The notes under the pieces: generated by a model
What the model was told of the DNA's origin: nothing
The model's input: only the letters and a program-made list of their open reading frames with translations
Databases searched by the model: none
In this document: positions 43,410 to 51,863 of the stretch, piece after piece
How the letters are laid out: every line of letters starts with the position of its first letter
Position numbering within the stretch: the first letter of the stretch is position 1
Source of the DNA: Verrucomicrobiota bacterium
GTDB lineage: Bacteria; Verrucomicrobiota; Verrucomicrobiia; Limisphaerales; UBA9464
Direction: 5' to 3'
Assembly: GCA_017309115.1 (NCBI GenBank)
Contig: JAFLEF010000002.1
Span: 62,001-126,000, forward strand
DNA: 64,000 bases
Made by a program: the position numbers and the translations under genes

Positions 43410-43526
43410 CCCGCACGCTAGTCATGGAATGATCCATCCGTCCACTGCTCCGCCCGCAGCGTCGACGGTGTCCTGGCAATTCCAACGAGGCTTGTCCTGG
43501 CTGACCCAACTTTCTAGCCTCAGCTC

Positions 43527-44645
43527 ATGCGTCCACGTTTTCCGAGCTCCCCTCCTCTGGGATGGCTCTTCTTGGTTGGCTGGTTGACCGCCTTTCCCGG
43601 ATTCGCCGCGGAAACGAAAACGCGCCATGTCTTCCTGATCACGACCGATGGCCTTCGTCAGGAGGAAATTTTTCAGGGTGCGGAAGAGCTGCTGATCTCC
43701 AAGGAATTCGGCAACGTCGGAAACACCAATGCACTGAAGGCCGAGTTTCTTCGTCCGGACGCAGAAGCGAGGCGGGCGGCGTTGTTTCCCTTTCTTTGGG
43801 GAACGGTAGCCAAGCAGGGACAAATCTTTGGTAATCGCGCCAAAGGATCGGAAGTCCGGGTCTCCAACGGCCGCAATTTCTCGTATCCGGGCTACAATGA
43901 GTTCCTGACCGGCTATGCCGACCCGCTGGTCGACAGCAACGACAAGAAACTCAATGCCAACACCAACGTTTTCGAGTGGCTGAACTCCAAACCGGACTAC
44001 CGAGGTCGGGTGGCGGCGGCCATCAACTGGGACGTTTTGCCGTGGATCTTGAACGCGCCACGAGCGGGTTTCCCGGTTTGGAGCGGTTTCGACGTGCCCC
44101 CGGGAACCCAACCGCTACCCGTCCCCGACGCGCTCACCGAACTGGTGAAGCATGGCCGCACGGTCTGGTCGGGAGTGCTGCTCGATACCTTCGTGGGTTT
44201 CGCCGCGAAGCACGCCGTGAAAACCCTCAAGCCGCGGGCCATGTACGTTTCCTACGGGGAAACCGATGACTGGGCTCACGAAGGAAACTATGAGCGCTAT
44301 CTCCGGGCGGCGCATGAGTTCGATCTGTTCCTGGGCGACCTATGGACGCTGGTGCAGTCGATGCCCGAGTATCGCGGAACGACCTCGTTCGTAATCACAG
44401 TGGATCACGGTCGCGGGCCGGCTCCGATCGCGTGGAAAAGCCATGGCCGGGAACTGGTCGATTCCGCCTACATGTGGATGGCCGTGATCGGTCCCGACAC
44501 GCCGGCTCTGGGGGAACGCGCCCAAGTACCGCCGATCCGTCAGGCACAGGTTGCCGCCACTGTGGCTGCGCTCCTGGGTGAAGATTTTACAGCAGCCTTC
44601 CCTAAGTCGGCGCCCCCCGTAGCTGAGGTGCTGAACTCCAAATGA
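43527..44645 (+). CDS. Exported alkaline-phosphatase-superfamily protein
   Basis: This is a 372-aa protein with a signal peptide (PPLGWLFLVGWLTAFPGFAAE). The alkaline phosphatase/sulfatase/phosphopentomutase fold is indicated by three metal-site blocks. VFLITTDGLRQEE is the first Asp, YVSYGETDDWAHEGNYERY supplies Asp and His, and FVITVDHGRG supplies Asp and His. FSYPGYNEFLTGY, between them, occupies the position of the nucleophile (Ser or Tyr/Asn region). It may be a phosphodiesterase, phosphatase or phospho-group transferase acting in the periplasm; the substrate is unknown. The next gene overlaps it by ATGA and encodes a membrane acyltransferase, suggesting joint action on a surface glycan. 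Confidence 0.8.
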   Translation: MRPRFPSSPPLGWLFLVGWLTAFPGFAAETKTRHVFLITTDGLRQEEIFQGAEELLISKEFGNVGNTNALKAEFLRPDAEARRAALFPFLWGTVAKQGQIFGNRAKGSEVRVSNGRNFSYPGYNEFLTGYADPLVDSNDKKLNANTNVFEWLNSKPDYRGRVAAAINWDVLPWILNAPRAGFPVWSGFDVPPGTQPLPVPDALTELVKHGRTVWSGVLLDTFVGFAAKHAVKTLKPRAMYVSYGETDDWAHEGNYERYLRAAHEFDLFLGDLWTLVQSMPEYRGTTSFVITVDHGRGPAPIAWKSHGRELVDSAYMWMAVIGPDTPALGERAQVPPIRQAQVAATVAALLGEDFTAAFPKSAPPVAEVLNSK

Positions 44646-45751
44646 CTCCGGCAATCTCCGGTCGGGAACGGGTCCCTGGTCTCGATACGTTACGGTTTTT
44701 TTGCGCCCTGTGGGTGGTCTTCGCTCACATCCCACCCTTCCCGACGAATCAGTTTTTGGGGAAGGACAGTCTGCTGGAGTTGGCGTTGCGCGGAGTATTG
44801 AAGAACCTGTTCTGCGGTCCCGCGGCGGTCACGGTGTTCTTCGTCATTTCCGGGTTCTGCATTCACTTTCCCCAGCGCAACGGAAGACCCTTGGCATGGG
44901 GCGCATTCTACGCTCAGCGGTTCATCCGGATCGGTATTCCGTTCGCCGTCGCAGTGACCATTGGCTATCTCGCTGGACTGAAAGGTCTGCAGATTGGCTG
45001 GGAGAGCTTTCGAATCGGGGCGGAACATCGCCAGGAAGCCGAGCAGGCCGCGAGCATCCTGTGGAGTCTCGTGGCAGAGATGACCTATTACGCGCTGTAT
45101 CCAAGTCTGCTCTGGGCCTCGCGCCGGATTCAGTGGAAGGGCGTTTTCCTCCTTTCGATCCTCGGCGCTTTGGCAGTTCTCGCTACCGATCCGCGAGCCC
45201 GCTTCTTCCCACACTTCGGCAATTCCCTGACGCCCATTTTGGGTCTGCCGTCGTGGTTACTGGGAGTTTTCCTCGCCGAAGCATTTCACCAGTTTAAGGA
45301 CGGAACCGTGTCGCGACCTGCCATCTGGGCCTGGCGCCTGGGAGTAATCGGCTCCGCCTCCGCCTTACAGGCTCTCTTTTTCCATCCGCCGTCGTTTTTC
45401 TCGTATGTCGGCTACCCGTGGACGTTGCAGTTCTACGCGGTCCTCGCGTTTTTCTGGCTGCAACGGGAGATCCAATGGTGGCGGCAAAATCCACCGGTGC
45501 CCGTGTTCGAGTGGCTCGGTGGTTGGAGCTATTCCATCTACTTGTTCCATGTTGCCGCGCCCCCGACGGTCGGCTGGCTGATGCAGTCCCTGGGGCGCCC
45601 TGCCCTGCCCCCGTTGGCGCTGGCGCTGTTGCGGAACCTAATGGTTTTCCCGCTGTGTTACCTCTTCGCCCGCGTCGTCGAATTTCCCTCGTGGACGCTG
45701 GCGCGCCGGGTGGGCTCCCGGCTGCGGGAATCAGCCACCAAGGGTGGTTGA
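44642..45751 (+). CDS. Acyltransferase 3 family membrane protein (second copy)
   Basis: This 369-aa polytopic acyltransferase is related to the 5126-6226 protein. It has LDTLRFFCALWVVFAHIPPFP with the key His, VFFVISGFCIHFPQRNGRP and FYAQRFIRIGIPF, then about ten membrane segments and the late family motif WSYSIYLFHVAAP. It probably acylates extracytoplasmic sugars. Its ATG overlaps the stop of the alkaline-phosphatase-like gene, so the two are almost certainly translated together. It converges on the M20 dipeptidase gene with an 11-base gap and no terminator. Confidence 0.88.
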   Translation: MTPAISGRERVPGLDTLRFFCALWVVFAHIPPFPTNQFLGKDSLLELALRGVLKNLFCGPAAVTVFFVISGFCIHFPQRNGRPLAWGAFYAQRFIRIGIPFAVAVTIGYLAGLKGLQIGWESFRIGAEHRQEAEQAASILWSLVAEMTYYALYPSLLWASRRIQWKGVFLLSILGALAVLATDPRARFFPHFGNSLTPILGLPSWLLGVFLAEAFHQFKDGTVSRPAIWAWRLGVIGSASALQALFFHPPSFFSYVGYPWTLQFYAVLAFFWLQREIQWWRQNPPVPVFEWLGGWSYSIYLFHVAAPPTVGWLMQSLGRPALPPLALALLRNLMVFPLCYLFARVVEFPSWTLARRVGSRLRESATKGG

Positions 45752-45762
45752 ACGACCTCGCC

Positions 45763-47139
45763 TCAGGACGCCGCGGACAATTCAGCCCACAGGTGCGCAC
45801 TCATCCGCATTCCGGCGGCATAGGCATCCAGAGAGAATTTCTCGTTGGGCGAATGCGGATTGTCATCCGGAAGCGCCATTCCCAGCAGCAGAGTGTCGGC
45901 CTTCAGATGCTGCTTGAAGGCGGACACGATCGGAATGCTGCCGCCCTCCCGGGCGAGTAAGGCTTCGTATCCAAATCCTGACTTCAACGCTCGCAGAGCC
46001 GCTTGCGCCAGCGGGCCGGAGGGATCCACCAAATACGGACGTCCGCCATGCCCATGCTTCACCGTCAACTTGACGGTCTTCGGACACAACGACTGCAGAT
46101 GCTTCTTTACGGCCGCGATTACCTGGGTCGGCTCCTGGTTGGGAACCAGTCGAAGCGTCAGTTTCGCTTTGGCCCACGAGGGGACAATCGTCTTGCTGCC
46201 TTCGCCTTGATAACCACTGGTCAGGCCGTTGATCTCGAAGGTCGGCCGGGCAGTGCGCTGTTCCTCCGACGTGTAGCCCACTTCCCCGAAAAGCTCGGGG
46301 ACGCCGAGAAACTTCCGGTACTTCTCCGCATTGAACGGCAGCTTGGCCATTTGCTTGCGTTCATACGCGGATAGTTTCTGAACCGAGTCATAATATCCCG
46401 GCACCGTGATACGCCCCTTTTTGTCCCGCATCTGAGCCAGCAACTGGCATAACACCATGGCGGGATTGTCGAGGCTGCCACCGAAGATGCCCGAGTGCAG
46501 ATCGCGGTTCGGTCCGTCAACGCGCACCTCGATGGCCGCGATGCCCCGCAACGCATACGTCAGGGCCGGATGTTTCAGACTGGGAATCCCGTTGTCGGAA
46601 ATCACCACGGCGTCGCAGGCCAACGCTTTGGCGTGCTTGGGCAAAAAATCGTACAGAGCCTTGGACCCAACTTCTTCCTCGCCTTCGATGAGAAAGGTCA
46701 GATTGCAGGGCAATTCTGCACCGGACTGCAGCCACGCTTCTGCGGCGATGAGGTGGGCAAGATGTTGGCCCTTGTTGTCGCTAATGCCCCGCGCGAAGAC
46801 GTTGCGACCTTCCCGGCGCGGTTCAAACGGCGGCGACGTCCACAGTTCAAACGGCTCCGGTGGTTGAACGTCGTAGTGGCCATAGACCAGAAACGTCGGC
46901 TTCTTGGGATCGTGTTTCGGTGTTTTGCCAACCACGACTGGGTTTCCAGACGTCTCGTACGTCTCGACCGTCAAACCCGCCAGCCGACACCGCTCCGCGA
47001 TCCACTCCGCCGCTCGACGGAGATCGGGCGCGTGGCTGGACTGCGCGCTCACACTCGGAATCCGGGAGTAGTCACACAGTTCGGTGATGTACCGCTCTTC
47101 GTGGGCGACCAAATGGTCCAATATGGATTTCAAGGACAT
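45763..47139 (-). CDS. M20-family dipeptidase
   Basis: This 458-aa di-zinc aminoacylase/carnosinase-type peptidase has the metal ligands recognisable in LVYGHYDVQPPEPFELW (His, Asp), ARGISDNKGQHLAHL (bridging Asp), LIEGEEEVGSKAL (catalytic and ligand Glu), and a late His in the C-terminal catalytic segment. The dimerisation (lid) domain lies in the middle. No signal peptide was found, so it acts in the cytoplasm on dipeptides or acyl-amino acids. It lies 38 bases after the AsmA-like gene on the same strand and may be the last gene of an hldD-AsmA-dipeptidase unit. Confidence 0.92.
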   Translation of the reverse strand: MSLKSILDHLVAHEERYITELCDYSRIPSVSAQSSHAPDLRRAAEWIAERCRLAGLTVETYETSGNPVVVGKTPKHDPKKPTFLVYGHYDVQPPEPFELWTSPPFEPRREGRNVFARGISDNKGQHLAHLIAAEAWLQSGAELPCNLTFLIEGEEEVGSKALYDFLPKHAKALACDAVVISDNGIPSLKHPALTYALRGIAAIEVRVDGPNRDLHSGIFGGSLDNPAMVLCQLLAQMRDKKGRITVPGYYDSVQKLSAYERKQMAKLPFNAEKYRKFLGVPELFGEVGYTSEEQRTARPTFEINGLTSGYQGEGSKTIVPSWAKAKLTLRLVPNQEPTQVIAAVKKHLQSLCPKTVKLTVKHGHGGRPYLVDPSGPLAQAALRALKSGFGYEALLAREGGSIPIVSAFKQHLKADTLLLGMALPDDNPHSPNEKFSLDAYAAGMRMSAHLWAELSAAS

Positions 47140-47177
47140 GGGATGGGGTCAGAGTCCGGGGGCCGGGATCAATCGGA

Positions 47178-50100
47178 TTACTTTCCGATCTTTTTCAAGA
47201 GATCAAGCGGGTTGAGTTGTTTGGCCGGAGCGTTGGTGGCGGGAGTGTTGGTCCCGACGGCCTGATTCGTATTGGAACCGCCTGGTAGCAATCCTTTAAG
47301 AAGGCTGCTCGCCGGGCCGGCATTGGTGGAGTCCTTGTTGCCCAATAGGCGATCAAGGGAACTGCCAGCTTTGTTGATTGCCTGATTGACCAAGGCCCCC
47401 GCCGCTCCCGGCAACTGGGCTGCCGCCTGAAGCAGTGCCTCCGGATTGATATCCTTCTTGGGCGCCCCGATGGTTCCCGCCAGCGTCAAGAATTGCGGCA
47501 ACGGCGTCATCTTGCCGTCCTTGGGCAATGAGACGGTCACCGGAATCCTCAGAGTGGAATCATTCAGATTGTCCGCCAGCTGAATCTTGCCCTGAGCTTC
47601 GGTGGCGAACGATGCACTGCGGACCTGGAAGGACTGCAGATTGACATCCCCCTGCCCGACCTCCATTTGGGATCCAATGAACTGAAGCGGCGATTGCGAC
47701 AAACTCGGAATCTTCAAGGATTCGGAGATTCCGCCCACCAGCATTTTCATAAGCGGGGACTGCAAGGCCGAGACTTGGTAATCCAGATTGGTGGCGGCGA
47801 ACTGAAGTCCGCCCTTCAGATTCTTGCGCAAGTCGGCTCCTTCCACGCCCGCACCGGCCAGGTTGAGCTTGCCGGTAACGGTGCCTTTCAGCTCCACCAG
47901 ATCCCCAGTCAGGAAGCTCTTGGCGATCGGGGGAATGGGCACGTTGTCCAGACCTGCCTGAAGGTCATATCGGTAGCCGGGCACGCTCACATCGAAATCC
48001 CCGGTCGCCGACACCGGCGCTCCATTCAACGTCAACGCGAAGGGTTTCAAGACCACCTTACCCCCCTGGATGTCCAGCTGGGTGACCCAATTGGAAATTG
48101 CGACTTCGCGCAGGAAGAACTTCGCAATCGAGGCGTCCAAGCTGAATTGCTTCAAAGGAAGGACAATGGGTTCACCCAATTTGCCGGACTCCGCCGGAGC
48201 CGGGGCAGCCGGCTTCGTCTCGGACTTCGCGGACGACGTCGAACCCGAAAACATGTTGTAAAGCGTGGTCAAATCGAGTCCGTCGCTGGTCAGCTTGAGC
48301 GAACTCGGCGCCGGTGCGTTGGTCGCCAGATCGAATTTGCCGACGGCCTGCAGACGGTTGGAGGCTCGCGCGGTCGCTCCGAGATCCACCAACAGTTTGC
48401 GCAAATCCAATGCCTGGGCGCGTTGCCCGGCATCCAATTCCACCCCGAAGGCCAACGGCTCCTGCGGCAACTTGCCGGCCGGATCCCGCGCGACCAACCG
48501 GCTGACCTTGAGCGCGGACTGAAGTGACGATTCCCCCTTCAAATCCACCTGAACCTTCCCGTTCAAATCCAATGAGACAGACCTCAGTTCGTTGGGCGCA
48601 ATCGCCGCGGCAAAGAATGGCCCGATCGCTTTCTCATTCAAATTGACCGTCCGGAATTCAAAGGCGCCACGTTGAGTTTGCGTCCCGAACTCTCCCGTCA
48701 CGTCCAAGCTGCCGCCAGCATCGGCACCCGAACGCAGCGCCAGCGATCCCCGTCGCAGGGACACGGTCTGCGATGTGACGGCCGCGGCGGTCTCCAGATT
48801 CGCCTGATAGTCCTTCAACGCCGCCCCATAGGCCGTTCCCGTCAGGCCAGTCAGACTGAATCCCGCGGTCCCGTTCGTCTGACCCGACCGAATGCTGACC
48901 TGGCCGGTGAACTGCGCGACTCCCGAACTCAACTGAACGCCCTCCACCGGCATCAGTTTAAGCGCCGCGGGCAGTTGAACCTCCACGGTAGTTTGCCCCC
49001 CGGCTTCGCCACTGCGTTGATTCCAGTTTACGAAGCCCGTGTACTTGGCGACTTCGCGACCGGCATGCCGCACGTCTCCCGTCGCCTGCTCCAACAGAAA
49101 CACCTGAAAGTCCTCGAGCGACCCGCCCAACTTCAGGCTCAGGTTCAAATCCTGAATTTGTGTGTCGCCCGCCTTCATCGCCACCTGCGTCACCGCGCTA
49201 TCCACGTTGAACTTCAAGCGGCGTCCATCCCGATCGGCAGTGACGCCAGCGTTCACGTTGACCCGGCCGCCGGGCAGATCCGGTCCGGCCACCGAGCGCC
49301 ACGGGGCGAGATCGAATTCCTTAACGGTCAAAGTATAGGTCGCCTCCCGAAAGCCAGGAGCCGATGCCGCCCACGCAATGTTCATCGGCCGATCCAGCGC
49401 GCCTCGCACCACGGCCGCGCCTCGCTGGTCCACGGACAAGTCCGCCTTTTCGATCAGGGCGGTCTTTTCCTCGAGATTGACCTGCAGCTTATAGTCGAAT
49501 CCGAGGTCCAGTTCCGGGGTCGTTCCGGCCGTTGACTTCACGGTCAGCTTGTTGATCGAAACCTTGCCAAACGACGCGAAAATTTGACCGCGTTGCGCCA
49601 GATCGATCCGTCCGGTCGCGCCAATGCTGGTCTGTCCGAAATCGGTCCCCGTCATGGCCCCCACCATTCCCAGGGCGGTCCGGTCGACGCCCTTGAGCTC
49701 GTAGGTGAGGCGCATCTCCTTCTTCTCGAGATCCACCGGACCCGTGACGTTGAGTTCTCCCGCCAGGCGGCCGGACTCCGAGATCGCCAACCGCAGCTGT
49801 TTGATCTCCGTGGGGGTGATATCCGTGGTGAGTTTCAGGGCAACCTTGCCGATGTCCCGGAAGGCGCCGCCCGCCTGTGACACCGCGAGGTCCACCGATC
49901 CATTCAACGCTCCGGGCTGCAGTTTCGCGTCCAACCCAAACCCCAGAGAACCGTCGAGTTTTGCAGCCAAAGTGTTGGTTCCACTCGCAGTCAGGCCAAC
50001 TCCCGCGGCGAGGGTCAGCTTGCTTTGAGCCCCGTTGACCAACTGATCCAGCGTCACATTCAGACCCGTGATCTCGGCGGTGGTGACCCCGTTGGTGGTC

Positions 50101-50597
50101 ACCAGCGACTGCCGAAGGGTTCCGTTCTTGAGGCTGATGTTGCGAACGTCGAGTTGGGCCGGCTGTCCGGGCGCACTGGGTTCCGACGGTTTCTGATCCT
50201 TGGCCAGATCGTCGAGGAGCTTCGACAGATTGCTCGTTCCGTCCGGCTTGCCAATCACGGTAATGACCGGCGTATCCACCGTGACTTCCTGAACCTTCAT
50301 CGTTCCCCCCAGAATGGCGAACAAACTGTACCGCAGACGGACTTCTTCGACGGTCGCCAGAGTCTCCGCTCCCTGCGGTGTCAACTTAAGCTTGCGGAGC
50401 GTCAGCGAGGAGAACGGGCTTAGCGAAACGCTTTCCACGGTGACATCACTGTGGAGCGCCGCGGCGACCCGAGGCAGAACCACGGCGCGAACGAAGGCGC
50501 CACTGGTCAGGACAAAATAGAGCACCACGAGGACCGCCGCGATCCCACCCAGAATCAGCGGCCAACGACGACGGGGTTTGTATTGGGAAGTATCCAT
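47178..50597 (-). CDS. AsmA/DUF748-like envelope protein
   Basis: This very large (1139-aa) protein is anchored by one N-terminal membrane segment (LILGGIAAVLVVLYFVLTS) with a long periplasmic part. The start of the exported region (VAAALHSDVTVESVSLSPFSSLTLRKLKL) and the repetitive beta-strand texture throughout match AsmA-like proteins, which form periplasm-spanning grooves that move phospholipids toward the outer membrane. The C-terminal region (VPIPPIAKSFLTGDLVELKGTVTGKLNLAG) is the AsmA-2-like part. The tail is rich in Asn, Pro, Ala and Thr and is probably disordered. hldD lies 12 bases upstream on the same strand. Confidence 0.82.
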   Translation of the reverse strand: MDTSQYKPRRRWPLILGGIAAVLVVLYFVLTSGAFVRAVVLPRVAAALHSDVTVESVSLSPFSSLTLRKLKLTPQGAETLATVEEVRLRYSLFAILGGTMKVQEVTVDTPVITVIGKPDGTSNLSKLLDDLAKDQKPSEPSAPGQPAQLDVRNISLKNGTLRQSLVTTNGVTTAEITGLNVTLDQLVNGAQSKLTLAAGVGLTASGTNTLAAKLDGSLGFGLDAKLQPGALNGSVDLAVSQAGGAFRDIGKVALKLTTDITPTEIKQLRLAISESGRLAGELNVTGPVDLEKKEMRLTYELKGVDRTALGMVGAMTGTDFGQTSIGATGRIDLAQRGQIFASFGKVSINKLTVKSTAGTTPELDLGFDYKLQVNLEEKTALIEKADLSVDQRGAAVVRGALDRPMNIAWAASAPGFREATYTLTVKEFDLAPWRSVAGPDLPGGRVNVNAGVTADRDGRRLKFNVDSAVTQVAMKAGDTQIQDLNLSLKLGGSLEDFQVFLLEQATGDVRHAGREVAKYTGFVNWNQRSGEAGGQTTVEVQLPAALKLMPVEGVQLSSGVAQFTGQVSIRSGQTNGTAGFSLTGLTGTAYGAALKDYQANLETAAAVTSQTVSLRRGSLALRSGADAGGSLDVTGEFGTQTQRGAFEFRTVNLNEKAIGPFFAAAIAPNELRSVSLDLNGKVQVDLKGESSLQSALKVSRLVARDPAGKLPQEPLAFGVELDAGQRAQALDLRKLLVDLGATARASNRLQAVGKFDLATNAPAPSSLKLTSDGLDLTTLYNMFSGSTSSAKSETKPAAPAPAESGKLGEPIVLPLKQFSLDASIAKFFLREVAISNWVTQLDIQGGKVVLKPFALTLNGAPVSATGDFDVSVPGYRYDLQAGLDNVPIPPIAKSFLTGDLVELKGTVTGKLNLAGAGVEGADLRKNLKGGLQFAATNLDYQVSALQSPLMKMLVGGISESLKIPSLSQSPLQFIGSQMEVGQGDVNLQSFQVRSASFATEAQGKIQLADNLNDSTLRIPVTVSLPKDGKMTPLPQFLTLAGTIGAPKKDINPEALLQAAAQLPGAAGALVNQAINKAGSSLDRLLGNKDSTNAGPASSLLKGLLPGGSNTNQAVGTNTPATNAPAKQLNPLDLLKKIGK

Positions 50598-50609
50598 GGC
50601 GTTCGGGGA

Positions 50610-51533
50610 TTAGGGGTTTTCCAAAAGACTCAGATACTCGGCAATTCCGGCAGCTGGGGAAAACTGGGGCGTGAAGCCGAGTTCGAACTTCACCCGCTTC
50701 ATGTCGGCCTGGGTGTGCGGTTGATAGAAGCTGTACGGATTCTCGATGTACTCCGCGGCCAACTCCGTTCCGAGTTCCCGATTCAACACCGAAATCACTT
50801 CGTTAAACGAGAAGGCAAAGCCGGAACCGCAGTTGTAGATCTCACTGCGCTTGCTGTTCAGGGCATGAATGGTTAGGGCCACGACGTCTTTGACGTACAC
50901 AAAGTCACGCTTGTGTTCGCCAGCCTTGAAGACGCGCGGGCGCTTACCGGCCTTCATTTGCTTGTAGAGCTGATAGATCATGCTGGCCGCAGCGCCCTTG
51001 TGGGCTTCCCGCGGTCCGAACACGTTGAAGTAGCGGAGACCGACGATCTTCCAGGCCGGAAAGCGTTTGGCGTAATCGCGGGCGAGATTGTCGAGCTGAA
51101 CCTTGCTGAACGCGTAAATGTTGGCCGGAGCGGGCGGCTGGTCCTCGCGTTGAATGCCCGAACAGATGCCATAGGTGGCGGCAGAGCTGGCGTACACCAC
51201 CGGTGTCTGATGAGGCTCTGCAAACTGCAGCAACCGCCGGAACCCTTCGATGTTATCCCGGGCCTGCAACGATTGGTCATTCACCGTGGTGTCGGTAATG
51301 GACGCCTCATGAAAAATCGCGTCGAAGACCAAATCGCGAAACTGGGCATTCCAATCCAGCCGGGAAACATCACCGGTTACAAAATCGCCCTTGAACCCCT
51401 GCAAATTGCGGAAATCGCCCGAACGAAAGTCATCGACGACCACGATCCGGGCCTCCGGATACCGGGTCTGAAGTTCCAGCGTCAGATTCGAGCCAATGAA
51501 GCCGGCCCCGCCGGTCACAAGGATGGTACGCAC
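50610..51533 (-). CDS. hldD: ADP-L-glycero-D-manno-heptose 6-epimerase
   Basis: This NADP-dependent short-chain epimerase makes ADP-L-glycero-D-manno-heptose for the LPS inner core. The 307-aa protein has TILVTGGAGFIGSNLTLELQ (Rossmann loop), VVVDDFRSGDFRNL, HEASITDTTV, and SSAATYG with catalytic Ser plus YAFSKVQLD (Tyr-x3-Lys). The C-terminal SFYQPHTQADMKRVKFELGF is characteristic. The GTG at 51533 gives the family start; the frame stays open to 51713, but that upstream stretch is Pro/Ser-rich and unlike the family. It is divergent from thrS across a 330-base region. Confidence 0.9.
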   Translation of the reverse strand: MRTILVTGGAGFIGSNLTLELQTRYPEARIVVVDDFRSGDFRNLQGFKGDFVTGDVSRLDWNAQFRDLVFDAIFHEASITDTTVNDQSLQARDNIEGFRRLLQFAEPHQTPVVYASSAATYGICSGIQREDQPPAPANIYAFSKVQLDNLARDYAKRFPAWKIVGLRYFNVFGPREAHKGAAASMIYQLYKQMKAGKRPRVFKAGEHKRDFVYVKDVVALTIHALNSKRSEIYNCGSGFAFSFNEVISVLNRELGTELAAEYIENPYSFYQPHTQADMKRVKFELGFTPQFSPAAGIAEYLSLLENP

Positions 51534-51700
51534 AGCCGCCGAAGGTAGGGTTGAGGACTTCCACGGCAAGCGCGATGGCGTCCGACTTGGCTCCGGCACG
51601 GGCGGATCGGCCGTTCCGAGGGGCGAATTCCAGGAACCCGACGGGGTCTTCCCCCGAGAATCCCGTTGCGGAAGCTGATCCAGTTTGGCTTTATCTGCGC

Positions 51701-51739
51701 GTGCCATCCGCAAACGTCAGCACGACGACGACCCGTTAG
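51701..51739 (+). CDS. Candidate thrS leader peptide with four Thr codons
   Basis: GTG at 51701 opens a 12-codon frame reading M-P-S-A-N-V-S-T-T-T-T-R before a TAG at 51737-51739. Codons 8-11 are ACG ACG ACG ACC. The same frame is open further upstream (ATG at 51575), so the true peptide could be longer, up to 54 aa, but in every version it ends with the Thr run. No Shine-Dalgarno sequence is visible. The stop codon's last base is the first base of the following hairpin. Position and composition match control peptides of amino-acid attenuators, in which ribosome stalling at scarce charged tRNA decides whether a downstream terminator forms. Confidence 0.7.
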   Translation: MPSANVSTTTTR

Positions 51740-51766
51740 CGTCCTTCCCGCCTGCCGGAAGGACGC
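51739..51766 (+). promoter_or_regulatory. Leader hairpin immediately after the Thr codons
   Basis: A 10-bp perfect stem (51739-51748 with 51757-51766) encloses the loop CGCCTGCC. Its 5' arm begins at the leader stop codon and would be covered by a ribosome stalled on the Thr codons. The freed segment 51749-51759 (CGCCT and CGGA) can instead pair with 51791-51799 (TTCG and AGGCG), which is the 3' arm of the terminator. This gives a candidate antiterminator of nine pairs (one of them G-U) with a two-base bulge. Confidence 0.6.
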
Positions 51767-51769
51767 CCC

Positions 51770-51812
51770 ACGCCTCGCACCCCGAACCGGTTCGAGGCGT
51801 TTTTGTTTCTTT
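51770..51812 (+). terminator. Intrinsic terminator in the thrS leader (attenuator)
   Basis: ACGCCTCG (51770-51777) pairs perfectly with CGAGGCGT (51793-51800) across a 15-base loop, followed by TTTTTGTTTCTTT. It lies about 50 bases before the thrS ATG. The gene to the left is on the opposite strand and the nearest upstream + strand gene ends at 45751, so the terminator has no other transcript to end. Transcription attenuation of thrS is the natural reading. Confidence 0.75.
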
Positions 51813-51863
51813 CGGTCTCTCCCACTGAACTGATCCTGCCCTTTTCTGATTCCGTAACCGCCC

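Larger units (their letters stand above)
51534..51863. other. hldD-thrS divergent region holding the thrS leader
   Basis: This is the only gene-free stretch over 300 bases. It must contain the hldD promoter (leftward) and the thrS promoter (rightward). The right half holds a Thr-codon leader frame, a 10-bp hairpin and an intrinsic terminator, annotated separately. A weak sigma-70-like pair (TTGCGG at 51666, CTTTAT at 51689, spacing 17) lies just before the leader frame; it would put the transcript start almost at the GTG, but the match is poor. Confidence 0.7.

Noticed and set aside
45294-45800. 168-codon minus-strand frame inside the second acyltransferase gene
   Set aside because: Arg/Pro/Ala-rich translation typical of an antisense frame; the + strand protein has clear family motifs and membrane segments.
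51534-51713. N-terminal extension of HldD up to an ATG at 51713
   Set aside because: The Rossmann loop begins right after the GTG at 51533, the normal distance for this family, and the extension is Pro/Ser-rich with no homology.
51551-51739. 62-codon frame in the hldD-thrS region read as an ordinary gene
   Set aside because: The upstream part has random composition and no ribosome site. Only its end (the Thr codons before TAG) has a recognisable purpose, so it is treated as a leader frame.
51740-51863. T-box riboswitch upstream of thrS
   Set aside because: No T-box consensus (AGGGUGGNACCGCG-like block) and no stem I architecture were seen; a translated Thr-codon run explains the leader better.
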